From Galaxea fascicularis (taxonomy: Eukaryota > Cnidaria > Anthozoa > Scleractinia > Euphylliidae): DNA of 64,000 nt. The position numbers were made by a program, and so were the translations under genes. The notes beneath the pieces were generated by a model. The model was not told the DNA's origin. It saw nothing but the letters and a program-made list of their open reading frames with translations, and did no database searches. How positions within the stretch are numbered: the first letter of the stretch is position 1; the number at the start of each line of letters is the position of its first letter. The DNA lies in contig OX419347.1 in the NCBI GenBank assembly GCA_948470475.1, positions 17,966,675 to 18,030,674 of the forward strand, written 5' to 3'. Shown piece by piece: positions 1-12,738 of this stretch.

Positions 1-640
1 CCGAAATCAATTAAACAGGTGCGCTTTTCGAACTTTTGACGCCTTGTATTCTCTTTTTTCATTGTCTTTCGCTTCTTTCTAATGCAGATGTATATGGCAC
101 ATCTGTCAACAGGTTTAACTATTTTGTTCTTTCCCTAATTATAGGTTCCCTGGTCTTGGATTCATTTCATAGCTACTGTTATAATACTAGGTGACGTCAT
201 CTTGTTGGTTACGTGGCAGATTATTTTTAATCCTCGAGCTGTAAAGGTTATGAGAGAGGTAAATTTGACTATTTAACGAAAGGAGTGGCGGGATTAGTCA
301 CTCAGATTACACTTACACTAATTCATGACTTGAGCGCATTTCAGGTGATGTTCATAACACCAAACCTAATCGTTCTAACCAGTCATCACATCCGTAAGTT
401 ATTGGCTTTGATTTGGCCTCTAGTCGTCAAGGAAAAAGGCACGAAAAGGCTAAGTCCAATTAGCGAAAATCTGACACGTGAATACAGTATAGAAAAACCA
501 AAACGTGCGGAAAATTATTCTAAGCACTCGATTCATGTATTATTATTATAAACTCAGAATTCAGGTTTACAAAAGCTTATCTACTGCTAAATAGCTTATT
601 TCAGAAAATAATTGTGAAATGTTTCCTATGCTTTCAACAG
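1..640. other. Intron or upstream DNA of the class C GPCR gene
   Basis: No exon was recognised here. The first supported exon of the receptor begins at 641 after a TTTCAACAG acceptor, so this stretch is probably the preceding intron. A perfect TGACGTCA (CRE consensus) occurs near 193-200, but nothing shows it to be functional. Confidence 0.5.
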
Positions 641-3600
641 GTTGCTAAACCTCGTCCTTATCAAGAGCGAACACTCCTTATCGAACAATGCATTTCAAAC
701 AACGAGGAGGGGGCCCTGGCACTACTACTAGTACCCAAAGGATTTCTTCTCATGATTGGCGCCTTAGCAGCCTGGCCTGCACGCCGGTTATGTTTACCGC
801 TATGTAACAACACAAGAAATTGCGCCCTCTGTCTGTTGATAGCAATTCTTATGTGCATCATCGAGACTCCAATCATAATGCGTGTGCGCCAATACCCCAA
901 TCCGTTTTATGGCGTAACTGGACTGATCATCATGGTACTCACGGCGGCACTGCTAGTCATTGCAGTCCTTCCGCAGGTAAGGAAGGCCATTTTGAAAAGT
1001 CAGCGGTTATTCTTATAAGTAGAGATTGACAACATGACATGATCTTTCTTTTAACGGATTAAATTTCTATTAAAACAGGAGCTTTTTTAATCTGGAAATC
1101 ACCAGTGAACGATAAGACAATACACGACAAATAAGACTGATAACAACCTTATTTGAGTGCAAAGGGCATTTACAAGTTAACTAGGGGATACCTATCAAGG
1201 GGGAGTCACCAGGAATCTTACGTCTAACTTGACCCTTTGTATCGCCGAATTCCGCACCAGTTATCACCTCTTTGAATAGTATCTCGCCAATACGGGGAAA
1301 GACAACGGATCTAATATTAGAAAGATTAAGCATGACGTTACGTCAAACAGCAAACGGCAAAAATGAAACGTTTGCCGTCTGTCTTCAGCTGTCCGTACAG
1401 CAGAGTGAAAATATTTTTATTTGCGGTGAATAGCAGGAGACACTTGTCTATTTCTGTGTGATTTATTTAAGGATTACAAGAAAAGAATAAAAAACAGAGG
1501 TAATCTTTGTCGTTTGCCGTCTGCCGTAAACGTCATGCTTAAACTCTCTATTAACTATACTTTGGTCTCCCGACAGCTTAAACGTGCACAAACATGCAAG
1601 AAGAAGGCTCTTCTAGCATCGCAAGAATGTGACGACATAGAAATGACAAGTGACAACAGTTGTAGCCGGTGTGAATGTAATATGTGCGCAGATCCGAAGA
1701 AGTTTCGTCCCCAGTTGGCTGCGTGCTCATCGCCTGACTCCTGTGCGCCTTTGCCTCAAGATTGGGATTACATGGTCAGCGGTATACCGAACAGAACAAA
1801 GGAAGAAGGGCCGCGCATTGTAACAGAGGTACTGTAGTCAGTTGTAACGAAAGGTGCGAACTTTAATCACAGTCATTTTTCTGATACGAATGGAGAACAC
1901 GGTAGTTACAAGTACTTAAAACAGGTAGCTTTTTATGCCCCGTTGTCCACCCCTCCCCCTACTCCGCTCTTCTTGGTGTAATGCATACGGAGGTAATGTC
2001 CTATTACTCACATTGACACATCTGCATTCACGGATATCTTCTTACCTTAGGCATACTCTGTCACTCCTTGTGAGTAGGAGACTCTTTCAGGACGTTCTGT
2101 AGAAATGGAGTCAGTTCACCAACAGGCCCTGCCCAGCCTAAATGGTATCGTCCTGTTTGGTGCCTCAGCGCTGCTCTAAAATTGAAAAGTGTGTTAGTAA
2201 TGTGAAGTGATGTTGTTTCACCGGGAATCCCTCACAGGCCCACTCCCGTTGATCTCCATTCGAAATGTCAACGTTGCGTGGGTCTGTCACAGAAGGCTGC
2301 TAGGAATTACGATCGACAGAAAACTTACTTGGGGGAATCATCTCAAGGAATTAAGGAACAACTTTGTCAATAATTTGAACTTTCTGAAAAAGTGATATTT
2401 TCACTAACTCACTTCTTGACCTATACTTTAAGGTGATTCTCCCTTCAGTGACATACGGCATCCCTATCTGGGGGAACTGTAACAACATGGATTACATTAA
2501 ATCTCTGCAAGCACTGCACTGTCGTGGTGGAAGACTAATTTTTAATTTGCCACGAGACACACCATCAGTACAAGTTATGGAACTCACACAATGGGACTCG
2601 TATTTATGACGTGTATAAACGAAGTCTTGTCAAACTAATCTATAACATATCTAGCGATAATATGCCCGCAATGATTTCAGATTTAGTTGAATGGCGTAAT
2701 AGTCCGTATAACTAAGGACATAATAAGGCCGTCGATTTTCCACTTATTTGATGAAAAATTTCGTTTGTTATAGAGGAGCTGTGCTGTGGAACTGTGTTTC
2801 AGAATATTTTAATGATTCTTGTAATTTTAAACAATTTTATTCAAAGGCAAAATCTAGTCCGATATTTAGGGAAATCAGATTTGGGACATAGTAAGTTAAT
2901 TTCTTATATTTGATTCAAATATATCAGTAGGTAATAAGATAATTGGATAATTAATTAGATACACGACCCCTCAAGCGTGTAGTGCTGAAACGATAATCGT
3001 GTTTCAAATAAAGGATTTTACTTACTTAGCAAGTTGCCCCTTTAGAGCGTATGCAACCAACCCCTAGTGTTTCAAATGACAATGACGTGGCGGCCCTGTT
3101 GGTGGACATTAACAAAAGAAGCTAACGAGAAACCTTTTGTCGAAAGTACACCAACATGGCGGCGACGTCGTCATGTGCATAATTGTCCGCAATTTTACGC
3201 ACACAGATTTGTCCTTTAAGGTTAAGAGATTTGATTCATGGATGAATAAGTAGCATTTTCCTTTCTTTTTGAAACAGAGAGTCTATTTGGATCCACCGGC
3301 CGTCCCTACTGCGGCGGCCCACACTCAAACATGGAAAGTCGTGTACAACTCAGCTGCGATACAAACTGCCGTTGTGCGGACACAGAGCGCATGCATGCTC
3401 ACAGAACCGGAACCGGAAATGGAGCAGGCGGACGCCATGATGCAAACGGAAGAAGAAGAACCGACGCCTGTAGCGGATGTAAACACACAGACCGTAAAAG
3501 TGAAATTAAATGACAGATATGCGGAGACAGAGAGGACTACACTGATTGACAGTCAAGTGCAAACACTTAAACCTAGAATGAGTCATTCACAAATTCAAAC

Positions 3601-4073
3601 AGACGATGTAAGTACAGTTTTGATTTACGAATGTTATCACCTCAATTGCACCATATCTTTTTGGTTTTACAGTACTCATTTGAAATAGGCAATGTGGTGA
3701 GATTCTCCTTATTACCATCGTGTGTGCTCCCACTCACAGTTTTCGGTTTTCTTTTCATTTCACATAGCCTCCCCCACCTGAGCTTGTTAGCGAAGAATCC
3801 GACACTGCTAGTGTAACAAGCAGCATTTCAACAAGCCCCACGCCAGAGAGACGGACTAGAAAGAAAAAACCTTACGATATAAAGCCAAGGATTGACACGA
3901 ATTTACCTCCGAAGCGTAAAGAAATGGTGCTTAAGACGTCTTCTGTTGCCAGACCCCGCCTAAGAGTTACAACTCCGGTTCCTTACAATACAAGGACTGA
4001 TGAATATGCGCCTTTGTCTCCGAGATCACGTGACCCTTCACCTTCCCCGTCATACCGTAATGCCAACAGATGA
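641..4073 (+). CDS. Class C GPCR, GABA-B-receptor-like, C-terminal part (5' end outside window)
   Basis: Four exons, all joined in phase 0: 641-976, 1577-1828, 3278-3607 and 3768-4073 (stop TGA). The first exon encodes TM5 (VPKGFLLMIGALAAW), a short third intracellular loop, TM6 (CLLIAILMCIIETPIIM) and TM7 (GVTGLIIMVLTAALLV). The order and the KG-LL-G-A pattern match the GABA-B receptor core. The remaining exons encode about 296 residues of hydrophilic cytoplasmic tail: a Cys-rich stretch, a block with repeated QT motifs (HTQTW, AIQTA, MMQTE, NTQTV, QVQTL, QIQTD), a Ser/Thr-rich PPPPELVSEESD segment, a basic RKKK patch and a Ser-Pro-rich end. Known for the family: plasma-membrane G-protein signalling. 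Inferred: the tail is a scaffold. The ligand-binding Venus flytrap domain and TM1-4 should lie left of the window. The ligand cannot be told. Confidence 0.72.
1313..1557. repeat. Inverted-repeat element (MITE-like) in GPCR intron
   Basis: The left end (TTAAGCATGACGTTACG, then CAAACGGCAAA) is repeated in inverse orientation at the right end (TTTGCCGTCTGCCGTAAACG, then TCATGCTTAA). The imperfect terminal inverted repeats are about 50 bp. No coding capacity was seen. The right end stops about 20 bp before the splice acceptor of the next receptor exon at 1577. Confidence 0.65.
2205..3025 (+). pseudogene. Decayed non-LTR retrotransposon (LINE) 3' end
   Basis: Broken frames translate to the C-terminal part of a non-LTR reverse transcriptase ORF. 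Readable pieces include LLGITIDRKLTWGNHLKEL (about 2310-2350), VILPSVTYGIPIWGN (about 2433-2477) and a terminal KSSPIFREIRFGT followed by a stop near 2889. Frameshifts and stops interrupt it. An AATAAA at about 3009 and a short TTAC-type tail follow. The element lies in the sense orientation inside GPCR intron 2 and looks long dead. Family assignment (CR1/L2-like) is inference from the motif style. Confidence 0.72.
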
Positions 4074-5555
4074 AAGAAAGTTACACCATCGTCTTCATCC
4101 TTTTAAGAGATACGCCACACTTCGTTGAAGACTCGAATCGCCAGTAGCAGCATCTGCTTTCTGCTTTTTGAGCCAGTAGCAGTCAAGGTTGTGTTACCAT
4201 TCACTTGAAATCTAGCTTGCGTAGCAAGCGTTCCCGTTTGAACTCGTTCATTTTACCGCATTCTGGTTCTGGCCGCGCTAAAATTGAGGAGTAGTAGGAG
4301 GACGGACGGACGGACGTCCTCCATTTTTCCGCGGCCACAATGTGGAAAAACTTCGTTTGCCACACAGGCTATTGAAATGCCACCGAGCAGTACTTTCCTA
4401 CAGTGCTACTCAGTTATTGCAGTGGAAAAGGTGGTTCTAACTTTCATCACGATGTTGAACAATTTAGTGTAACTATTACGCTGGAGGTAGATGAGAAGTA
4501 TGATGCCTGTTGATTGTTGCTTACAAGGTGGTTTGGAGTTTTAAGAATTTAATTCTCAACCAATGACTGTCGAGTGGTATTTAGATGCGATTTATTATAA
4601 ATTACAAAAGTAAAAGACGCCTTTTTTTTTAAAAGCCCACATCTTCCTTTTGTGTTGCCATTTGAAAACGGACACGTTTTCGCACCGTCCTCTCCTACAC
4701 GATCGAAAACACCCTCACCCCCAAAATCCAACTGCCCCCTCCCAAATAAATAAAACCACAGAGATACCAATCAAACGTCCAACAAGGACTAAAAACAAAG
4801 ATATGATTGCGCCCTGCTCTGATTCAGACACTAATATGTGAACTAACGTAATAGAAAATTGAAGCAGTCTTTTTCAAAGTAACTCAAACGTTTACGAATG
4901 GACGGAGGCAAAACGGGCGAAAATTTTAGTCGCAAGAAGCCGTTGTGTCTTCTCTTATTTGAATACATAGTTATAGGGTTTGTTTATTTTCTGGAGAAAA
5001 TATTTAGCAAGTTCTGTAATGTCGTTAGCCTAATCGAAAAAGCACTCGTGGATTGCTTGAAATAAACCAAAGTTCTTAAAATATTTTCCATTTCTTTGCC
5101 TCCTAAATCTCTCTAGTTTCAAATCCCTCCTCCAATTTCAAAACCCTAACAACTTACTGTACCTCCTAAATTCATTTTCTTTTCTTTATCCTTCCAAATC
5201 TCCACCAAATAATGTTAACGGTGCTTTACTGTTCAAAGTTCAAAAAATCAAACTTCCTGGGCATACGGTACAGCCAAAATAATGTAACGCTTACACAACA
5301 AACTAATTTCTATATGGAAACTGATATAAAATCTAGACAGAACTAATACCAAGACGAAGTGCGAAAATTGCGGAAAAACTTGATACAATCCATGGAGCTC
5401 AAAAATGTGATTTTATTGACAAAGTTCATATCTACCAAGACTATTTTATAACACCTTATACAATAATACACCTATGAATCAAACTGGCATATTTTGGTGC
5501 TGCCCAAAGAGGAAACATTTGCCTTTTCATTAACTTTGAGGGGAACTACGGAAAA
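4074..5555. other. Spacer between two convergent genes
   Basis: This holds the 3' flank of the GPCR gene and, from the other side, the 3' flank of TMEM69. An AATAAATAAA near 4745 could serve the GPCR transcript. A C/T-rich stretch lies at about 5090-5200. No exon was recognised. Confidence 0.55.
5412..5417 (-). terminator. Polyadenylation signal candidate for TMEM69
   Basis: AATAAA on the minus strand, about 140 bases after the TMEM69 stop codon. This is a normal distance for a short 3' UTR. Confidence 0.5.
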
Positions 5556-7407
5556 TCAATGAAAATACAACATAGCTGCAGTAAATCCAACAGAACCCAC
5601 TGCCAATGTTGAAAGTGCTTTTCTTAAGGCACAATACCAAGTTGGAAAGAAAGGCGTCTTCAAGTCTTTCGATAATGCTAAGGTAAGTCCAACACATAAA
5701 GTAGCCAGTCCAGGAAGAGGGTTAACAAGCAATGCCACGCATGCAATGAGGGATGGTGTCACACTGTACCCAAGAGTACTCCAATCCAGCTTAAGTTCAC
5801 TTGTCTTTGCCAATGCATATCCCCAATGTATTGCACCAAGAAAGGACAAAATGCAAGCTCCGTATGCTTGCTGAGCATGCACTATGAGATCAATATATTC
5901 AGGAAAGAACACAGACATCCCAGCCAAGCCACAAAAGGGAAGTGCACCAGAGAATCCAAGAATAAGGGCAGGAGGAGGACCAGATTTAAGGTCTGTCAAG
6001 TAGCTTCCTTGTGATTGACTACTTAAAGGTCTGACAAAAGATCCCAGTAGGTGGCACGGCACTTGAGTTATTTCATGACATCTGCCACCTCTTGGCTGAA
6101 ATAACATAGGGTACAAGTGACTATTAACCCTAAAAAGCTCAATGTATCCAAGTAACTAAATATATCGGTATAACATCCAGCAATAATTATTATAACCATA
6201 ATGTGTACAATCTTCCATCTTGAAGTACACTCTTCCTCTCCTCCTAGTGAAACATCTCCTGTTTAAACAGGCCAAGATCAGAAAATGACCAAGTGAATTT
6301 TTAAAAGGGAAAAGACATTGTTCACAATGCCAGATTATCGACCATCACCCATACGTTTTCACCATTGACTTTGAACTAACAATCAGAGGATGGAAGGATC
6401 ACTCCCTAATGCACAGTGCACAAGTAGCCCATAGTCTTTTGTGGCTTTGAAAGCATTCCCATGTTCTCTTCTCTTCTTGAATGTGAACACACCACACGAC
6501 TACAATCATGGCAGCCTTTCACAGTGGAGAATATGGATTGTTTCATGCGACTTTCATTCATCATGCAATTATTGAAAGCTACAAGCAAGCCTGGAAGTCA
6601 GTCCAGGTACAGCTGGTTTGTATGAATCCAACTCATGTGCAAGAAATCTGATTACAACAGCAGAGGTTTCTTTGTGACATATGGGTCTGGAATAAGACAT
6701 GCGTCCACATCGCAAACAAAAGACAGTACTGCTATAGTTTTTATTACTGCATGGTCAGTTTATAATCTGGCCATATCTACATGGATTTGTCTACCAATAC
6801 AGCAAACCCCTCAATTAGAAGTTTATCAGCCAAATCCTGTATTATATGGGCAAGTAAAATACTCGACTTTGCAAAAGTTGCCAGGGGAAGTTAACCATGG
6901 TGATTTGACGTAAGACATTGATTTGTTATGGTTGAGCCAATCAATTTAAGGCAATGAATTCTTATTTATTATTATTATTATTGGTTATAACGAATGCCAA
7001 TCAATCATTGATTTTCACTCACTGACACCGCCGGAACTTAAGCTTTAGTTCATATGTACTGTAGACAGTGGGCTCATCCTCGGTGTAAAAACCTGTGAAG
7101 CTCACGAGTGACGTAAAACAAAGACAACAAAACATTATAAACAATAGCGTACAGCAAAACAATACCTCATAAAACAAAGAAAACCTCGTCAGGTTTTTAC
7201 ACCGAGGCTGACCCAGACAGGGTGTAGAGCAGCAACAAGGCGTAATCTTACCTTCCTTATCATCTTGTGGTCGTGATTAACTGAGTATATTGTCAGTTGA
7301 GATACAAATCTGCTTTTCCATGGAAAATTGTTGCTAAATAAGCAGGATTTGAAAAGCATTCTATCAAAAGTTCTTTCTCGCCGAAGAAGCAAGACTCTGG
7401 CCGCCAT
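5556..7407 (-). CDS. TMEM69: Transmembrane protein 69 (DUF3429 family)
   Basis: Two exons on the minus strand. Exon 1 is 7407-7252, starting with an AAAATGGCGGCC context and ending AGGAAG before GTAAGA. Exon 2 is 6095-5556, starting after TTATTTCAG. The join is phase 0 and gives 231 residues, close to human TMEM69 (about 247). Exon 1 begins MAARVLLLRRERTF, an Arg-rich, acid-free, amphipathic-looking start typical of a mitochondrial presequence. Exon 2 carries the family signature (PALILGFSGALPFCGLA, FLGAIHWGYAL) and about five hydrophobic segments. The family is thought to sit in the mitochondrial inner membrane, with no firmly established function. An ATG-started ORF continuous with exon 2 reaches 6116, but it reads through the acceptor and loses the presequence, so the two-exon model is preferred. 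Confidence 0.85.
6964..6982. repeat. ATT trinucleotide microsatellite
   Basis: A short run of ATT units inside the TMEM69 intron. Confidence 0.8.
7078..7207. repeat. 130-bp inverted-repeat element beside TMEM69 exon 1
   Basis: The ends are perfect 18-bp inverted repeats (CCTCGGTGTAAAAACCTG). It has no coding capacity. It lies in the intron just 44 bp from the exon 1 donor site, so it is a probable MITE or solo hairpin. Confidence 0.7.
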
Positions 7408-8429
7408 TTTGAGTTTGCAGCCGCTGTGCATTGGTACAGTCGTCGAATTTGGAACACAGTCTCCTCTCTTTAATCGTTGCAAAACGAAAACAGCGATATC
7501 TTCAAATGGGCAGGAGCACCAAACGAGCCATTTTTTCAAAATTCATCAAAATGTATCATGGCCATAAACTTCAAGTTAACTATATGGTAACTGTATTCTC
7601 AAAGTTTCAGTTTTGGCCATTATGGTAGCAGTCCCAAAATACTGCCTGAGTGCTCTTGCTCCTCGCGTAGCTTCCTCGTTTCCTTTTCTACCACCTACCA
7701 CACAGGTTAACCAACTATGAACTGAAATATTTCACGACTCTCTGTTTCATTATTCTTTCTAAAGCCAGTGTCCACAATTTATTCTCACGCCATGCAACTT
7801 CTATCAGAATGGTATTCGCACGCTGATATCAAATAACTGTAAAATATACGTTAACATGAAACATTTCACTAAGAATATTTTTATATGTAATAAATTTGTC
7901 AAGACGGTTAATTAGTAGAGGCCATGGGAGGATCCTCTCTGATGGTGCCTGAACGTAGATTGAATCCATGGGACACAGTTTTGCGCTGTGGTAGCAAGTT
8001 AGCAAGGACACCAGTGTCCCGAACTCTCTGGATAAACTTAGTGCATGCTGCGGCGCGCCGATCTGAGAGAGTACAAATCATTCATGAATAGTTTAGTTGC
8101 TGATATCCTGCAAAATGATTCTTGAAGTCAGTGTAAAAAACAATAAGTAGGTCCAGTTGTAATCCAAAGGAGTACATGGAGAAAGATCGAATGGGCAGTT
8201 GCGAACTTATTTTATATATTTAACGAGAAATATAAAAAGTAATGCTTGTACCGAGTGATTTCCATGTATTCAGTATCATAAAGCCAACTAACATTTTGAT
8301 GAATGTTTAACTTCGTTAACAATTTGAACGTTCCGGGAGATCGAGAATTTTACTTTTGATAACGATGCTGGATACGTGGAAACGTCGATTACGGCATCGC
8401 GAAACAGATCTTTTTAAACACTGTTCATT
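7408..8429. other. TMEM69 promoter side and spacer
   Basis: The sequence upstream of the TMEM69 start should hold its promoter. No TATA box or other defining site was picked out. No exon was recognised. Confidence 0.5.
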
Positions 8430-8651
8430 CTAAACATCGGTTTCTATCTTCGCCTGACCAATGTACATCATCTTCCTGGGTCTCCATTCTCTCCAACGCT
8501 TCCTTCTGTCAAAGCTGGAACCCACCGGGAGCAGCTTTGGGGTGCTTCTCTCACCGACGGACATGCATCGTAACATGACGGCCTGCTCCTTTATCACCTT
8601 CATCCGAAACAGCGTAATGCTGATCACTATCGGGGAATTTCTGGCCTTTTT
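8430..8651 (-). CDS. Possible terminal exon of an unidentified gene
   Basis: On the minus strand an acceptor-like TATTTCAATCAG is followed by 73 open codons and a TAG stop. The peptide is basic and has no obvious low complexity (SITLFRMKVIKEQAVMLRCM, then GERSTPKLLPVGSSFDRRKR, then WREWRPRKMMYIGQ). No family was recognised and no further exon was found upstream on the minus strand. It could be the last exon of a gene starting further right, or a chance ORF. Confidence 0.22.
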   Translation of the reverse strand, partial: KKARNSPIVISITLFRMKVIKEQAVMLRCMSVGERSTPKLLPVGSSFDRRKRWREWRPRKMMYIGQAKIETDV

Positions 8652-11576
8652 CTGATTGAAATAGCGTTTCCTCTCTTTTGTGATCTCTTTGCTCTTGTGA
8701 AAATTGGCAGTTGCTCAAAACAGAGCCCATTCTAAATTAGAAACAACTTTTTTTTTTTCACTCAAAGCTCCCTCAAGGTGAGGTCCCTCGTCCAGAACTG
8801 TTTACTGCAGACATGTACACGTTTTTTCATGAGTAAGGAGCGATTTCCCATGCAATGCTATTGGCCAATTGCGTCATGTGATTGGTTACTTCTCATCAAA
8901 GTGACGACCATTCCGCCACAACACATGACAAAGACTTATTATCTTAGCTTACAATTCCAACCTAACAACATCGAAACAAAAACTGCAACATACAAGCCAG
9001 TGCCAGCAAACCAGTGTCACTCCAATTCGCTCAAATTTTGGTTTCTTAAGGTGGGGCAACTGTAACTGTTACTGTTATGTTTCCTTTGTTGTTTACTCTT
9101 AATCCCACATTGCTCATGTTTGTTAACGTTAATTCCCTTAAAACCCTCGTTTCGGTAAAAAATAAACCGTTAAGTAAACACTGATTGGCTCGCGGATTTC
9201 CTTCTCTTGGGTATGGCGGCAAAATATGACGTACTGTTTGTCAAATTTTCCATCAAACCATACAAACAAACAAACAAATAACCCCTTTGAAGAGTTGGCC
9301 GGCACTAGATTCTTTTTCCATCTCGATTCTTGAGCACAGAGTTTAGTCAGTCATGCCGGCGACTGCGTATTCAGATGATTTGCTGGCGGTCGACTTTGTT
9401 GTCCCATCTTTGGTTGGCACAGCCTGTTATTTTCTTTCAGGCGTTGTCGGTCTTAATCAACCACGCAAGAGAAAGGCCAAAAGAACTAATAGATTGATGT
9501 TTCTTCTCGTACTCTAACAGAAAATCTGTCCAAGATTTTTTCCTTAATTAAAGTGATTAGATAAGCTGTGGCGAGTAAGAGGCATATCAATATTTAATCC
9601 CGCCCTAGCATTCGAGGAAATAACGTTTCAGGGAGGTTGGGTGTTGTTTTTAGCTACCAACACTTGAGCAAAGAATAGAAGACTGCACTGAAAGAGAGAA
9701 AATGCTTTTTCCTAAACAAAGCAAGGCAAAACGAAAAAAAACCTCCTAAGGTAGGGAATCGTCGCGTCCCTTTGTTAGTCCCCTAGTAACTAAACCCACA
9801 ACCATTTCAAGGTCAAATGAAAATCGCTCGATGACGATAAAGGAGATTGCAAATCCTCTATACGCAATCACCAAACATGGCGGGTTGCAAAATCCCTTTC
9901 ATGACAGTTAGCATGTGCGACAAATGAAAACAAAATGAGATCAGAGTTGACTTAGATCTACGTTTAGCATCACTTATTTTATAAGTTTAGTATTATAAGG
10001 GTTCACGTTCATATTAAGGATGGCATTAATGGTGTCTCTGCATCAGGGAAAGGCGACAAGCATTTTTGAAGAGAAACCAAGCCCAGAGCCCCTGTTTTCC
10101 CACTCTTTTTACGAACTACCCTGGCGCCTGGGGACGAGACATGATCATTTCGCGTTCTTATCCGTTCTGTGATTTCACTTTTGTTAATAAATATTCTTTA
10201 AAACCTCAGGAATCGGTATATTTGCATTCAAAGAGGGTAAGTGCTGTTCAGTGGGATTTTTTTATCTAGGTTACTTGATTGCAGAACGGTGAGAGGGTAC
10301 AGCTGGTAGCCCCCAGCGAGATCGAGAGAAATCGCGTTATCAGTGAATCCCTTGAAGCAATATCATCAGATATTACCTAGTTTGATAGGTAGTATGCAAA
10401 TATACTAGAACTGAGAACATGGCTGTATATCCAAAGGACGTCTCTAGATTTTAGAAGAATTTTCGACATTAATTCAATGAAGTTGGTAACAGAGGAGCAC
10501 AAATCACGTTTAATAAAAGAGTAAACAGTAAGGATGACCTTTCTTGGTGGGTACAAATTTAAATATTCAATCTCGTTTCAAAATCATAAATCCAATCTTA
10601 ATCTACCTCAAAGCAGATTGGCTGCCGGCCAATGGATCTTTGCTTGTGCGGCGAAACAATATGGAAACCTTTCGACCATTCTCCAAAGGACATTAATATC
10701 ATAAATGGTTTTTAAAATATATTATATAAACTGACATTTTAGTAGGTAATTTAATTTATATCACTACCCATGCATCGTGATACTCATTTTTCATTTCTTG
10801 GCATTATTTGTCAATTATTACAGCAGAATACCCCCTGTCGAAAAGAGTTGTAACTATGGTGTAAAATTGCGATTTTCAGTGCGACTTAACCCTCTCCCTT
10901 ATTTGGTGCTGGCTCAGTTGAAGGGGTACCTGTCATGGGCAATTTTAAATTTCTACGATCCGGACTGTGCTTGAATTAAAAGTCAGTACTTTTTGTCGTA
11001 TATGAGCATCTCAAAAAAGCAGCAGAACAAAGATACTAAATTATTTTTAAGAATGGTGGATAAATTAAACAACACCGATTTGAGGCAATTTCCAACACAC
11101 AGGTGAAGAAAATGAGAAAATCTTGGCTCATCTAATAATCCTTTTCCAAACCAAGCCACCCATTAGCAGATCACTAGTTACTCTAATACAGCCATTTTTA
11201 TTTTTCAAACGAACTCGAAGCAATATTTCTAGGTTCCCTCTGAGTTTAATTTGTCTTTCAGCTTGTCAAACTATTATGAAAATATTTTTTTTCACAAAGC
11301 TCATTTAAAACTGACTGAAGAAATTTGTTCTACCCGTTTGGTCACGAAGCACATGTATGTGATGAGCCATCACTGACGAGATAAAATGCAGACGAAAACA
11401 CGCAAGAGAGTCAGTCCAAAGGTTTCAAGGGGTGGACAGCTGTGCATTTGTTGAAACGTGATCACGGCGGGATAGAAAAATTAATTTTGATCAATATCAC
11501 ATACATATGCTAATTACTAAAAGTCGACATATATTTTGGATATCTGTTACACCCGAAATGGCTGAATCATCAATTT

Positions 11577-11900
11577 TGCCGAATTCACTTTAATTTTAGA
11601 CACACCGTGGAACGCCTATCTCGACTTTACTTGCGTCAGAAAGTTACAAAAGACTGATACCAAAAATAAAGCAAACCCACCCTGAAATTTTGCATGATAG
11701 ACACAAATCATTAATTGCAAGACAAACTAGTACAACAATCGAGACCATTTAGTGTGAGCGTGTGTTTTCAGTTCCGAATTCACTTTAATTTCAGACAGAC
11801 AGTGGGAAATACGATAACCCTATTGGCGTCAAAAGACCCTAAAAATAAGTAAATTTTACCTACACTGTCTTAAATACGGGTACGAAATTATTTTAAAATT
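11577..11900. repeat. Degenerate tandem duplication, period about 196 bp
   Basis: CCGAATTCACTTTAATTTTAG near 11579 recurs as CCGAATTCACTTTAATTTC near 11775. Similar downstream text follows in each copy (an ACAGTGG-like stretch, GCGTCA, then AAAAATAA). The copies are quite diverged and the outer limits are approximate. Confidence 0.5.
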
Positions 11901-12716
11901 TTATTTCGACAAGAAAACACACGTGAAAGGCCACACACACTCTTACGACTTCAGTGATTCGTATTCTACAACGGGATTAGTTATTAAATACAATGACATG
12001 TTTTCTCATTGTGCATTCTGTGTTTTTCAGTTTTTCTCTTCTCGTTAAACGCAAGATCGCTTAAAATATTGTTTGTCGGCTAGTCGTGCAATCAATTTCA
12101 TAAACTCGCTTGTGTCAAGACACTGTGTCCTTAGCTTATTGACCTCCAAGAATCTTGAAACGTTAGGTTAGGAGGGTTGGGGATTAGATTTAAGCCTTTT
12201 AGGAGAGTACGAGAGATGGCAGGAGTTCGCACAAGTTTGATCTTGTTAATTAGTTTCAAAGTTCATTTTCATTTCTAAGGCTTTGTTCTTAAACTACCTG
12301 TTGATAATCTTTTCATTAAAAGTGCTTTTTGTCATTTTCCATTCTTTTTAGTGACAAGGGGTCTCGGCCGAATGCGGAACACGCTGTCATTCTTTCTCAC
12401 AAGAATAAACATCCGCTCACATTCACTGCTTATGCAAATATACAATTGTGTGATCAAATTAACAGAGCCAAACGGGAAAGCACCAAGGAAACAAAAATAA
12501 CACACTAAAAATTGTTTTTCGTTCCCGCTTTTTCTGAGGTGATGTAAGATCTATGGCGGAAACGTTAGAAACGAGGCGCGTGTTTTGGAAACGTTAAGCG
12601 AGTGTGATTAACAGCACAGCTGTCAATGACTTCATAATCGGTTTTCGGAACACAGGATATTTTCAAAGACCACAATATTTGTTTACTTTTTGAAGATATT
12701 AAATTAAATTTAAATT

Positions 12717-12738
12717 CTGCTGCTGCTGCTGCTGCTGC
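12717..12738. repeat. CTG trinucleotide repeat
   Basis: About six to seven CTG units in the 3' flank of the Ras-like gene. Confidence 0.8.

Noticed and set aside
5556..6116. TMEM69 as a single-exon gene starting MYPMLFQPRGG
   Set aside because: The first seven codons read through a clear TTATTTCAG acceptor. An upstream exon with a strong start context and matching phase supplies a mitochondrial-type leader, so the two-exon model is better.
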